From Chloroflexota bacterium (GTDB lineage Bacteria; Chloroflexota; Dehalococcoidia; SM23-28-2; RBG-16-64-32): a DNA stretch of 16,007 bases. The position numbers and the translations under genes were made by a program. The stretch's first letter is position 1. Every line of letters begins with the position of its first letter. Of the stretch, positions 1-7,012 are shown in pieces. The stretch covers positions 1 through 16,007 of the forward strand of contig VBEI01000041.1 of assembly GCA_005882715.1 (NCBI GenBank), in the 5' to 3' direction. Under the pieces are notes generated by a model. That model searched no databases and was not told the DNA's origin. It saw nothing but the letters and a program-made list of their open reading frames with translations.

Positions 1-1251
1 ATGGACTTCGAGATCCCACAAGACGTCCAAACGCTGTTGAAGGACCTCGATGACTTTATCGAGGCGGAGATCAAGCCGCTGGAGCAGCAGGATGACAACC
101 TCCGTTTCTTCGATCACCGCCGCGAGTACGAGCGGACGGATTTCGAGCACGGCGGCGTGCCACGCAAGGAGTGGGAGGACCTGCTAAGGGAGATGCGCCG
201 CCGCGCGGATAAAGCCGGCTTCCTGCGATACGGCATCCCCAGCAAGTACGGTGGCCGCGACGGCTCGAACCTCGCGATGGCGATCATTCGTGAGCACCTG
301 GCGGCGAAAGGACTGGGCCTGCACAACGACCTGCAAAATGAATCGTCGATCGTCGGCAACTTTCCGACCATCAAGATGTGGGAGCGGTACGGGAGCGAGC
401 AGCAGAAGAAAGAATTTCTCGAAGGGATGTTCACGGGCAAGACTCGAGTCGCCTTCGGGCTGACGGAGCCCAATCATGGCTCCGACGCGTCGTGGCTGGA
501 GACCAAAGCGGTCCGCGACGGCGATGAATGGGTGATCAACGGAAGGAAGCGCTTCAATAGCGGCATGAACAGCGCCACGCACGACATGATCTTCGCGCGC
601 ACATCGGGTGATGAGGGCCGTGCCGAGGGAGTCAGCTGCTTCATCGTACCGACGAAAGCCGAGGGGTTCTCGGTGGACTTCATGTGGTGGACGTTCAACA
701 TGCCGACCGACCACGCCGAAGTCACGCTGGCCGACGTGCGCGTGCCGCCGGACGCGATTCTGGGACGCGAAGGGGACGGCCTGGCGCTCGCCAACACGTT
801 CACGCACGAGAACCGCATCCGTCAGGCGGCGTCCGGAGTGGGCGCGGCGCAATACTGCATCGACCAGTCGGTGAAGTACGCGCAGGAGCGGGTCACGTTC
901 GGGCAGCCGCTGGCGAGTCGCCAGGCCATCCAGTGGCCGCTGGTGGAGCTGCAGACCGAGTGCGAGATGGTGCGCCAGCTCGTGCGGAAGACCGCCTGGG
1001 AGCTGGACCATAAGCACCACATGGAGATCAGCGACAAGGTGGCGATGTGCAACTACCGCGCGAACCGGCTGGTCTGTGACGCGGCGGACCAGGCGATCCA
1101 GGTGCACGGCGGCATCGGCTACACGCGGCATATGCCCTTCGAGCACATCTACCGGCACCACCGGCGGTACCGGATTACGGAGGGATCGGAGGAGATCCAG
1201 ATGCGGCGCATCGCCCAGGTGATGTTCGGCTTCGGCCGGCCCCGAGAGTAG
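1..1251 (+). CDS. Acyl-CoA dehydrogenase
   Basis: Probable FAD-dependent acyl-CoA dehydrogenase (416 aa), which would oxidise an acyl-CoA to the 2-enoyl-CoA and pass electrons to electron-transfer flavoprotein. The middle domain carries FGLTEPNHGSDASWLETKA (about residues 152-170), the usual FAD/substrate signature. The C-terminal domain has QVHGGIGYTRHMPFEHIYR followed by ITEGSEEIQ; Glu394 in TEGSEEIQ sits where the catalytic base of medium-chain acyl-CoA dehydrogenase lies. The helical N-terminal domain is about residues 1-150. Length is slightly above the ~380-400 aa norm, with extra charged sequence near residues 30-60. The ATG is the first base of the window, so its promoter and RBS cannot be seen and a start further upstream cannot be excluded. 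The exact substrate is unknown. Family assignment is secure. Confidence 0.93.
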   Translation: MDFEIPQDVQTLLKDLDDFIEAEIKPLEQQDDNLRFFDHRREYERTDFEHGGVPRKEWEDLLREMRRRADKAGFLRYGIPSKYGGRDGSNLAMAIIREHLAAKGLGLHNDLQNESSIVGNFPTIKMWERYGSEQQKKEFLEGMFTGKTRVAFGLTEPNHGSDASWLETKAVRDGDEWVINGRKRFNSGMNSATHDMIFARTSGDEGRAEGVSCFIVPTKAEGFSVDFMWWTFNMPTDHAEVTLADVRVPPDAILGREGDGLALANTFTHENRIRQAASGVGAAQYCIDQSVKYAQERVTFGQPLASRQAIQWPLVELQTECEMVRQLVRKTAWELDHKHHMEISDKVAMCNYRANRLVCDAADQAIQVHGGIGYTRHMPFEHIYRHHRRYRITEGSEEIQMRRIAQVMFGFGRPRE

Positions 1252-1268
1252 CGTGGCGGGCCGGTAGA

Positions 1269-1285
1269 GCGCCTCGGCGAGGCGC
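1269..1285 (+). terminator. Hairpin after acyl-CoA dehydrogenase, possible weak terminator
   Basis: A perfect 7-bp inverted repeat, GCGCCTC and GAGGCGC around a GGC loop, begins 17 nt after the acyl-CoA dehydrogenase stop. No T-run follows, so it is not a classical intrinsic terminator. It may stabilise the 3' end or do nothing. Confidence 0.35.
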
Positions 1286-1316
1286 ATGCGCCGGCTGGTC
1301 GCATCGACGCCGCGTG

Positions 1317-1333
1317 CTAGTATTGGCGATGCC
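1317..1333 (+). promoter_or_regulatory. Promoter-like 17-bp repeat, copy 1, upstream of DinB gene
   Basis: CTAGTATTGGCGATGCC is present here and again at 1917-1933, exactly 600 bp downstream. TAGTAT (1318-1323) resembles a -10 box; a weak -35 may lie near 1295-1300. The repeat is followed within 4 nt by the GGAGG ribosome-binding site of the DinB gene. It also contains an ATG (1329) that opens a two-codon frame ending in TAG at 1335-1337. A promoter role is inferred; the exact repetition is directly visible. Confidence 0.55.
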
Positions 1334-1348
1334 GTAGGAGGTACGCCG

Positions 1349-1831
1349 ATGAAGAACTCTACCATGCTCCGTCTGCAATTGGGCGAGGCGCTCGAATGGC
1401 TCGACAACGTGGTGCGCGATCTCAGCGCCGAGCAGTATTCCTGGCAGCCGGAGGGTAGCGCCAACCCGATCTCAAAACTCCACGCGCATACGCTGTCTTC
1501 GGCAGACTTCTGGATGAACCTGATGGGGCTCCAGAAGCCGATGCTGTGGATGGGCGTGTCGCAGAAGCTCGGCCTCCCCTCCAACTTCATTGAAGTTTGG
1601 CAGACGGACGCGCCCATCAATCTGAGCGACATGCAGGGTTACGCGAAGGGCCTTCGAGAGGCGAGCGCGGCGATAGACGCGCTCGACGACGCGGCGCTCG
1701 AACGCGAGCTTACAGCTCCGGTTTTCGGGAAGCGGGATGTCGGCTTCGTCCTCCGGCTAGCAGCAATGCAGATGGCGATTCACACCGGAGAGATCAGCGC
1801 TGCCAAGGGGCTGCAGGGGCTGCCGTTCTAG
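1349..1831 (+). CDS. DinB superfamily protein
   Basis: 160-aa protein of the DinB/YfiT-like four-helix-bundle superfamily, whose members are often metal-binding and in some cases thiol-dependent transferases. Visible signs are the SKLHAHTLSSADFWMN segment (His45, His47) and the C-terminal AIHTGEISAAKGLQGLPF, where H-x-GEI followed by RG/KG-x-QGLP is typical of DinB_2-like proteins; His145 is a likely metal ligand. The start was placed at ATG 1349 because GGAGG at 1337-1341 lies 7 nt upstream. An in-frame upstream ATG at 1286 would add residues that run through the hairpin and promoter region and do not look like protein. The substrate and metal cannot be read from the sequence. It may share regulation with the downstream TPP gene through the 17-bp repeat. 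Confidence 0.82.
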   Translation: MKNSTMLRLQLGEALEWLDNVVRDLSAEQYSWQPEGSANPISKLHAHTLSSADFWMNLMGLQKPMLWMGVSQKLGLPSNFIEVWQTDAPINLSDMQGYAKGLREASAAIDALDDAALERELTAPVFGKRDVGFVLRLAAMQMAIHTGEISAAKGLQGLPF

Positions 1832-1894
1832 CCCGTCTGACATCTGACCCGCCCTGAATCACCCGTCTGCCGGCGTCGCTCCCGATGCCGTGGC

Positions 1895-1933
1895 TTGCTG
1901 CTCTAGACCATCTCGCCTAGTATTGGCGATGCC
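1895..1933 (+). promoter_or_regulatory. Candidate promoter of TPP operon, containing 17-bp repeat copy 2
   Basis: TTGCTG (1895-1900), a 17-bp spacer, then TAGTAT (1918-1923) form a reasonable sigma70-type promoter. The -10 lies inside the second exact copy of the 17-bp repeat (1917-1933). Transcription starting about 7 nt downstream would give a leader of roughly 35 nt before the TPP gene. Confidence 0.55.
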
Positions 1934-1979
1934 AATTTTGCCAAACAAACTCGAAGGAGGCCCCCCATGGCCCTGGTAG
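1929..1979 (+). other. Possible 16-codon leader ORF overlapping the TPP gene start
   Basis: An ATG inside the 17-bp repeat opens a frame reading MPILPNKLEGGPPWPW and ending in TAG at 1977-1979. It overlaps the first 13 nt of the TPP gene in another frame. It has no Shine-Dalgarno of its own, but lies close to the expected transcription start, so it could be read as a near-leaderless peptide. The Pro/Trp-rich end is suggestive of an attenuating or coupling peptide, but this is speculative; it may be a chance frame. Confidence 0.25.
1954..1960 (+). promoter_or_regulatory. Strong RBS of TPP enzyme gene
   Basis: AAGGAGG lies 6 nt before ATG 1967. It is a near-perfect anti-16S match and fixes the TPP gene start. 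Confidence 0.85.
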
Positions 1980-3610
1980 ACGGCGGCGACCTCGTCGTCC
2001 GCGCGATCAAGCAGGAAGGCGTCGATACGATCTTTACGTTGTGCGGTGGACACGTGCAGGCGATCTACGACTCGTGCATCGACGAAGGCGTGAAGGTGAT
2101 CGACGTCCGCCACGAGCAGGTCGCCGGGCACGCGGCCGAAGGCTGGTCGCGCGCGACGCGGCGCTGCGGCGTCGCCGTCGTCACGGCCGGCCCCGGCGTG
2201 ACGGACTGCATGACCGGAATCGCCAACGCCTGGCACAACAAGTCGCCGATGCTCGTGATCGGGGGCCGCAGCCCACTTTCGCGCTTTGAGATGGGCGCGC
2301 TCCAGGACATGGACCACACGAAGATACTCGAGCCGATCACGAAGTGGGCAAAGTGTGTCCACGAGACGAAGCGCATCCCCGAGTTCATCTCGATGGGCTT
2401 CCGCGCGGCGATGACGGGGCGGCAGGGACCGGCCTTCCTCGAGATCCCGACCGACGTGCTCTTCATGAAAGTCGAGGAGAGCGAGGTCAACTTCCCCCAA
2501 AGCTACCGGCCACAGGGCCGCGTCTACCCAGACCCGAAGATCGTGCGGCAGGCGGCGGAAATCCTCCGGAACGCCCAGCGCCCGCTGATCATGGCCGGTT
2601 CCGCGATCTACTGGAGCGACGCCAGCGAAGAGCTTCGGCAGTTCGCGGAACTGGCGCGCGCGCCCGTGTACTTGAACGCCATGGGCCGCGGCTCGCTGCA
2701 CCAGGACCACGAGCTGTTCTACAACCGCAGCCGTCGCGGCGCCCTGAGCAAGGCGGACGCCATCCTGGTGATCGGCACGCCGATGGACTTCCGGCTCTCC
2801 TACGGCAAGCGCTTCAATCCCGAGGCGAAGACAATTCAGGTCGACACTGACCCGATCGAGCTCGGCCGTAACCACGACATCGACGTGCCGATCGAGGCAG
2901 ACGCCAAAGCGTTCCTCGAGTCGGTAACGGCGGAGCTATCCGGCTTCAAGGCAGACCACGATGGCTGGCTCGGCCAGCTACGCGAGGAGGAGGACAAGAC
3001 GCGTGCCCAGATGGAGGAGTGGATGGCGAGCGATCGTGAGCCGATCCACCCGTTCCGCCTCTGCGCAGAGATGGCGAACTTCGTCGACGAGAACACGATC
3101 GTCGTCGGGGACGGCGGCGATATCGTCAGCCACGCCTCGAAGATCCTGCCGGTGAACCAGCCCGGCCAGTGGTACGACCCGGGCCCCTTCGGCACCCTCG
3201 GCGTCGGCACCGGTTTCTGCATAGCGATCCATAGCGTCTACCCGAACAAGCGCATCCTCATGGTGAACGGCGACGGCGCCTTCGGCCTGAACGGCTTCGA
3301 CTTCGACACGTTCGTGCGCTTCAACATCCCCGTGGTGTCGATCGTCGGGAACGATCGCCAGTGGGGACAGATCACCGTCGGCCAGCGCGCGATGTACGGA
3401 AAGGACCGCGTCGTTGCGAGCATGCTCGGCGACAACTGCCGTTATGACAAGATCGTCGAAGGCATGGGCGGCCATGGCGAGTTCGTCACCAAGCCAGACG
3501 AGATCCGCCCCGCGATCGAGCGCGCCTTCGCCTCCGGGAAGCCCGCATGCGTGAACGTGATCATGGACCAGGAGCCGCCGGGCATCATGGGCGGCTACGA
3601 GTTCATGTAG
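1967..3610 (+). CDS. TPP-dependent enzyme, acetolactate synthase/2-hydroxyacyl-CoA lyase type
   Basis: 547-aa thiamine-diphosphate enzyme with the usual three domains: N-terminal PYR domain (about 5-170), central domain (about 190-320) and C-terminal PP domain (about 370-530). RHEQVAGHAAEGW supplies the cofactor-activating Glu50. AGPGVTDCMTGIANAW is typical of acetolactate synthase and HACL/oxalyl-CoA decarboxylase relatives. The diphosphate/Mg motif begins GDG at 435-437 and ends GND at 461-463. The C-terminal YDKIVEGMGGHGEFV with ERAFASGKPACVNV resembles mycobacterial IlvG-like proteins as I remember them. Members of this branch are often called acetolactate synthase without proof; a C-C lyase or carboligase acting on 2-keto or 2-hydroxyacyl-CoA substrates is equally possible. 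No regulatory-subunit (IlvH) gene is adjacent, which argues against a housekeeping valine/isoleucine role. It heads a tight cluster with VOC, GNAT and ankyrin genes. Confidence 0.88.
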   Translation: MALVDGGDLVVRAIKQEGVDTIFTLCGGHVQAIYDSCIDEGVKVIDVRHEQVAGHAAEGWSRATRRCGVAVVTAGPGVTDCMTGIANAWHNKSPMLVIGGRSPLSRFEMGALQDMDHTKILEPITKWAKCVHETKRIPEFISMGFRAAMTGRQGPAFLEIPTDVLFMKVEESEVNFPQSYRPQGRVYPDPKIVRQAAEILRNAQRPLIMAGSAIYWSDASEELRQFAELARAPVYLNAMGRGSLHQDHELFYNRSRRGALSKADAILVIGTPMDFRLSYGKRFNPEAKTIQVDTDPIELGRNHDIDVPIEADAKAFLESVTAELSGFKADHDGWLGQLREEEDKTRAQMEEWMASDREPIHPFRLCAEMANFVDENTIVVGDGGDIVSHASKILPVNQPGQWYDPGPFGTLGVGTGFCIAIHSVYPNKRILMVNGDGAFGLNGFDFDTFVRFNIPVVSIVGNDRQWGQITVGQRAMYGKDRVVASMLGDNCRYDKIVEGMGGHGEFVTKPDEIRPAIERAFASGKPACVNVIMDQEPPGIMGGYEFM

Positions 3611-3625
3611 AAACTGAGGATGACC

Positions 3626-3967
3626 ATGGGAAAACTTAACTGCATCATCATCGATTGCAAGGACGCCGATCGCGCGGCCGAATTCTGGTCGAAGGCACTC
3701 GAGGGATACAAGGTGGACAAGCAAGAGTGGGGCATCACGATGAAGTCGGAGTCTGACCCGCTCATCTATTTTGAGGTCGTCCCCGAGGGAAAGAGCGTGA
3801 AGAACCGGTTGCACCTGAACATACAGGCCGCTGACAGGCCGTCGGAGGTCAGCCGTCTCGTTGCCCTTGGTGCGACGGAGATCGAGGAGATGTCGCCCGG
3901 CGGGAGCTACGTCTGGACGAATATGAAGGACGTGGAGGGCAACGAGTTCTGCGTTTCGCAGGCGTGA
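3626..3967 (+). CDS. VOC (glyoxalase-like) family protein
   Basis: 113-aa single-module vicinal-oxygen-chelate protein. It starts MGKLNCIIIDCKDADRAAEFW, the typical first beta strand and helix (D-x-x-x-A-x-F-W) of glyoxalase-like domains. The second half has NRLHLNIQAAD, then SRLVALGATEIEE, then MKDVEGNEFCV; the last resembles the D-P-E-G-N-x-F-C motif. Two nearby ATGs exist (3620 and 3626). GAGG at 3616-3619 touches the first but sits 6 nt from the second, so 3626 is preferred. The gap after the TPP gene is 15 nt and its stop overlaps the next start by 4 nt, so the genes are probably co-transcribed. Substrate is unknown; VOC proteins include lyases, epimerases, dioxygenases and drug-binding proteins. 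Confidence 0.85.
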   Translation: MGKLNCIIIDCKDADRAAEFWSKALEGYKVDKQEWGITMKSESDPLIYFEVVPEGKSVKNRLHLNIQAADRPSEVSRLVALGATEIEEMSPGGSYVWTNMKDVEGNEFCVSQA

Positions 3968-4422
3968 CGGCCGTAATCGCCGAAGAGCGCCCGGATACAG
4001 CTGACGCGCGGATGCTCATGGAAGAACTCGAAGGCCATCTTGAGTGCTTTTACCCCAGCGAAAGCCGGCACGGCTACAGCATCGACAAGCTGCTCCGCGA
4101 GATGGTCGCGTTTTTCGTCGTGCGCGAGGATGGGGTGCCGGCGGGTTGCGGTGGCGTCCAGATCTACGGCACCGACTACGGCGAACTGAAGCGCATGTAT
4201 GTGCGCCCCAAGTTTCGCCGCCTCGGCCTGGGCAAATTGATCCTTAGCCACCTGACCGACTACGCGCGCCGGCAAGGAGTCAGCCTTCTGCGGCTGGAAA
4301 CGGGGATATACCAGAAGGAAGCGATCGGTTTATACGAGGCGTTTGGCTTTCAGCGCATCCCACCGTTTGTGCCATACGTAGAGGACCCACTCAGTCTATT
4401 CTTCGGAAAACGTATCTCTTGA
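3964..4422 (+). CDS. GNAT family N-acetyltransferase
   Basis: 152-aa GNAT-fold acetyltransferase. Motif A is seen as MYVRPKFRRLGLGKLIL (about residues 78-94), with R-R-L-G-L-G as the acetyl-CoA diphosphate-binding loop. Motif B follows as LRLETGIYQKEAIGLYEAFGFQRI. The C-terminus YVEDPLSLFFGKRIS is typical of a common small-molecule GNAT group. It starts at GTG 3964, overlapping the VOC stop codon (GTGA), which implies translational coupling. Substrate cannot be read from sequence. It lies inside the TPP-VOC-GNAT-ankyrin cluster. Confidence 0.88.
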   Translation: MTAVIAEERPDTADARMLMEELEGHLECFYPSESRHGYSIDKLLREMVAFFVVREDGVPAGCGGVQIYGTDYGELKRMYVRPKFRRLGLGKLILSHLTDYARRQGVSLLRLETGIYQKEAIGLYEAFGFQRIPPFVPYVEDPLSLFFGKRIS

Positions 4423-4431
4423 GTAGTCGTC

Positions 4432-4770
4432 ATGATCCAGCAGCTCGCTGATGACGCCATGGCCGGCGACGCGGAGACCGTGCGACGGCTGCTCGCATCC
4501 CTCATGCTCGCGAGCGATTATACAAACGAAGGCTGGACCGCACTCCATCCCGCGGTCGCCAACGGACGAGTCGAGACCGCGCGCATGCTGCTCAGGGCCG
4601 GCGCAGCGGCAGATGCGCGCACCGGCGACGCGGGCTCCGAGCAGCGGCGTAACAAGACGCCGCTGGCGCTGTTGGCGGTCGAAGATCGAACAGGCGAGGG
4701 AGGGACGCCGGTCTCTCCCGAGGTAGACTCGGCGATGCGAGCTCTACTGCGCGAGTACGGCGCCTCGTAA
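4432..4770 (+). CDS. Small ankyrin-repeat protein
   Basis: 112-aa protein with one clear ankyrin repeat, GWTALHPAVANGRVETARMLL then RAGAAADAR (about residues 34-63), and degenerate flanking repeats: an N-terminal helix pair DDAMAGDAETVRRLLAS and a C-terminal NKTPLALLAV. The TPLxLA-like sequence shows that the repeat frame continues. Ankyrin proteins bind partner proteins and have no catalytic activity of their own. ATG 4432 lies 9 nt after the GNAT stop; no convincing Shine-Dalgarno is seen, so translation may depend on coupling. It is the last gene of the cluster. Confidence 0.8.
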   Translation: MIQQLADDAMAGDAETVRRLLASLMLASDYTNEGWTALHPAVANGRVETARMLLRAGAAADARTGDAGSEQRRNKTPLALLAVEDRTGEGGTPVSPEVDSAMRALLREYGAS

Positions 4771-4772
4771 GA

Positions 4773-4811
4773 AACGGCGCCGTTCGAATTCCCATCTCAG
4801 TCTATTAGACT
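4773..4811. promoter_or_regulatory. Two short palindromes in the intergenic region before the flippase-like gene
   Basis: AACGGCGCCGTT (4773-4784) is a perfect 12-bp palindrome just after the ankyrin stop. AGTCTA-T-TAGACT (4799-4811) is a 13-bp palindrome with a single central base. The second has a centre too small for an RNA hairpin loop with full pairing and so looks more like a dimeric protein site. It also contains a weak -10-like TAGACT (4806-4811). Function is inferred only. Confidence 0.3.
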
Positions 4812-4879
4812 GGTCTTGTCGGCGCGTTGGCGGGAACTGGTCGGATTAGACGCGCCCGCCGGCGCCAAATGTGAGTTAG

Positions 4880-5974
4880 ATGGCAGACACTCAAGTCGCG
4901 ACCCCACCAAGCCGTCGTTCGCGGCTCATCGCGGCCACGCTCTCGGTCGGACTCACTTTATCCATAATCGCGGCACTAATCATCTTCCTGCCGAGATTTG
5001 TAAGCTACAGCGACTTGTGGGATGTCCTCAAAAGCTTGTCCTGGCTCGAACTGAGCGTACTGACGGTCGTCGCCGCGATCAATGTTCTCACCTACGGTCC
5101 TTCGTTAATGGCGGCGCTGCCGGGAATCCGTTACCGGCCGGCGCTGGCGGCCACGCTTGCCGCAACGGCTTCCACAACCATCGCGCCCGGTGGGCCAACG
5201 GTTGGGCTGGGCATCTCGTACCTGATGCTCCGCGCCTGGGGCTTTAGCCGTAGCCGGATCACTCTGGCGCTCGGCCTCGTGACGATCTGGACGCAGCTTG
5301 TCACGCTCTCATTCCCTCTGATGGCCTTCGTCCTTCTCTGGATTTCCGGGGAGAGCGACCCCATCCTCGAGACGATCTCCCTCGTGGGCCTCCTCGTAAT
5401 GCTGGCCGGAGTCGGCACCGTCTTCCTGGTCTTCCGCAGCGCCTCCGTCGCCCGAAAGCTGGGCGATGGCGCCGCCTCGATTGTCTCAGCGGGGTTGCGT
5501 TTCGTGCGCCGCCCGCCGGTCGGCTGGTCCGGCGAGCAGTTCGCTCGCTTCCGCTCCGACGCGATCGATCTGCTGCGGCAGCGATGGCACTGGCTAACCC
5601 TGGCGACCTACGGTGGCCACCTGTCGGTCTTTCTTGTCCTGCTTGTAACGCTGCGAGCCGTCGGCATCGGCCGCGACGAAGTCAGCATCGCTGAGTCATT
5701 CGCCGCCTGGTCGATCATCCGGGTACTAGGCGGAATACCCATCCTGCCAAACGGCATAGGCGTGGTCGAAGTAGGCCTGACAACAGCGCTAGTCGGTTTC
5801 GGCGGCGACGAGGCGAGAGTCGTGGCAGCCGTCGTCGTATATCGCTTCCTCTCGGTGGTGCTGCCCTTCGTTGCCGGCGCCATCGCCGGGGCGCTCTGGC
5901 GGCGCCATCATCCCGGCGTCGCGGAGCAGACGCGCGTCGCGCCTGTCACCAGCGCAATTCCGCCGGCTTCTTAG
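4880..5974 (+). CDS. Flippase-like / lysylphosphatidylglycerol synthase TM-domain protein
   Basis: 364-aa polytopic membrane protein of the UPF0104 / LPG_synthase_TM family (AglD- or MprF-N-terminal-like). About eight hydrophobic spans are visible, the first near residues 17-38 and others near 52-72, 120-150, 160-185, 235-260 and 315-345. Family landmarks are the APGGPTVGLGISYLMLRAWG loop (about 100-120) and GGIPILPNGIGVVEVGLTTAL (about 282-302), corresponding to the P-x-G-x-G-x-x-E motif near the end of these proteins. There is no soluble synthase domain. The probable role is movement or transfer of lipid-linked or glycolipid molecules at the membrane; substrate is unknown. The start is the first ATG after an in-frame TAG at 4877-4879; the RBS is weak. 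It converges with the lipoprotein gene after an 18-nt gap. Confidence 0.85.
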   Translation: MADTQVATPPSRRSRLIAATLSVGLTLSIIAALIIFLPRFVSYSDLWDVLKSLSWLELSVLTVVAAINVLTYGPSLMAALPGIRYRPALAATLAATASTTIAPGGPTVGLGISYLMLRAWGFSRSRITLALGLVTIWTQLVTLSFPLMAFVLLWISGESDPILETISLVGLLVMLAGVGTVFLVFRSASVARKLGDGAASIVSAGLRFVRRPPVGWSGEQFARFRSDAIDLLRQRWHWLTLATYGGHLSVFLVLLVTLRAVGIGRDEVSIAESFAAWSIIRVLGGIPILPNGIGVVEVGLTTALVGFGGDEARVVAAVVVYRFLSVVLPFVAGAIAGALWRRHHPGVAEQTRVAPVTSAIPPAS

Positions 5975-5992
5975 TGTCCGGCCGGGCCGTCG

Positions 5993-6964
5993 CTATTTCG
6001 CCTTCCAGTTGTCGTTGAGCCACGGGCCGCTAAGGCACCAGCCACCGAGACGCGCATCCCTCGCGACGTCTGTCAAACCGCGCTCGTCACTACCGTCGGG
6101 CTTGACGGTAAAAACCCCGAGGTTGTGGACGAGCGCGGGCCGCTCTGAAGCGGTAGGGACTGCGATCGTGCCGGCGAACGCGATAAGAGAGCCATCGGGA
6201 GCCCAGCGTGCAAATGCTTTCGTCACATTGGAGCTCGTGAGCTCCGTCTCATTGGACCCGTCGGCGTTCATCTTGTAGAGCTGGTGAATTTGGCCCGGGC
6301 CCAGCGCCACGAAAACCAACGCCGAGCCGTCCGGCGACCAGTCCGGAGCAAACGCGTTATCGGGCCTTTCCTTCAGTTTGGTAGCCGCGGCATCACCCAT
6401 CTTGTACTGGAAAATCTGGTTCAGTTGACCGTCCGACGCATCGAATACGATGCGTGACCCATCCGGCGACCAGCGCGGGGGGCCGATCGCGCCCTTACCT
6501 GTCGCAACCCTCGACACCTGGCCGCTCTGGACATCGACGACTTGCAGCTGATTGACCGAAGTCTTGGTGTCGAAGGTGGTCAGCGCTATCTTCGAACCGT
6601 CCGGCGCCCAGGTAATGCCGGATGATTGCCCGGAAATCGGGATCGGTACAGACCTGTCGCTAATCTTCAGGCGAAGGCCGCCATCGGTGCTTTGCATCAA
6701 GTAGGCGGCGCGCTTTCCATCCTTAGTACAGGAGATGCCCAGAAGGAAGTCTTTGTCGGTCTCTGCCGTGAACTGCCAGAAGCGCTGACCGGGAGGAAGC
6801 TCTGCAAAGACAGTATTTGCCGCGGTGTCCTTGTAGACGACGAGACTGAGGCCATCGGGCGCGGCGGCGCCCGTGCCGCCGCCATCCTGTTCGGCGCCGC
6901 CGGAGCCGCCACAGGCAGCAGCCAAGACGAGAAGCGTGGCGGCGAGGGCAAACGGGCGATACAC
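5993..6964 (-). CDS. PD40/TolB-like beta-propeller lipoprotein
   Basis: 323-aa predicted exported lipoprotein. From the GTG start at 6964 it reads a hydrophobic signal peptide ending VLAAAC, with Cys18 as the lipidated residue, then a Gly/Ser/Asp-rich linker (about 19-38). The rest is a beta-propeller made of WD40-like (PD40) blades: WAPDGSKIAL, WSPDGSRIVF, WSPDGSALVF and WAPDGSLIAF, each giving W-x-P-D-G-S. Such propellers bind proteins or cell-surface ligands; the exact partner is unknown. The open frame extends further upstream, but through the di-iron gene's terminator and coding region, so the start was placed at the signal peptide. No normal Shine-Dalgarno is present. A TACGCT box about 10 nt upstream of the GTG fits a leaderless start. 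Confidence 0.85.
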   Translation of the reverse strand: MYRPFALAATLLVLAAACGGSGGAEQDGGGTGAAAPDGLSLVVYKDTAANTVFAELPPGQRFWQFTAETDKDFLLGISCTKDGKRAAYLMQSTDGGLRLKISDRSVPIPISGQSSGITWAPDGSKIALTTFDTKTSVNQLQVVDVQSGQVSRVATGKGAIGPPRWSPDGSRIVFDASDGQLNQIFQYKMGDAAATKLKERPDNAFAPDWSPDGSALVFVALGPGQIHQLYKMNADGSNETELTSSNVTKAFARWAPDGSLIAFAGTIAVPTASERPALVHNLGVFTVKPDGSDERGLTDVARDARLGGWCLSGPWLNDNWKAK

Positions 6965-6974
6965 TCCGGGAATT

Positions 6975-7004
6975 AGCGTAGCAAGGGACAGAGAAGGCGG
7001 TCTA
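6975..7004 (-). promoter_or_regulatory. Candidate promoter of the lipoprotein gene (leaderless)
   Basis: Reading the minus strand, TAGACC, an 18-nt spacer and TACGCT precede the GTG start by 10 nt. Each hexamer matches the sigma70 consensus at 4 of 6 positions. The spacing from -10 to start codon copies that of the two plus-strand genes at 8328 and 8998. Low-to-moderate confidence. Confidence 0.4.
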
Positions 7005-7012
7005 GGGAGCCG

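Noticed and set aside
184..1632. Long minus-strand open frame (482 aa) across acyl-CoA dehydrogenase and DinB genes
   Set aside because: Opposite-strand shadow caused by high GC; Arg/His/Leu-rich with no recognisable domain, while both plus-strand proteins match known families.
1859..3814. Minus-strand open frames over the TPP gene
   Set aside because: Shadow frames with composition typical of the antisense of GC-rich coding sequence.
4781..4791. GTTCGAATTCC, similar to a tRNA T-loop
   Set aside because: No acceptor stem, D-arm or anticodon arm can be drawn around it; it is part of a palindromic intergenic sequence.
4390..4806. 11-bp repeat CTCAGTCTATT at 4390 and 4796
   Set aside because: Repeats of this length are expected by chance in a 16-kb window, and one copy lies in coding sequence.
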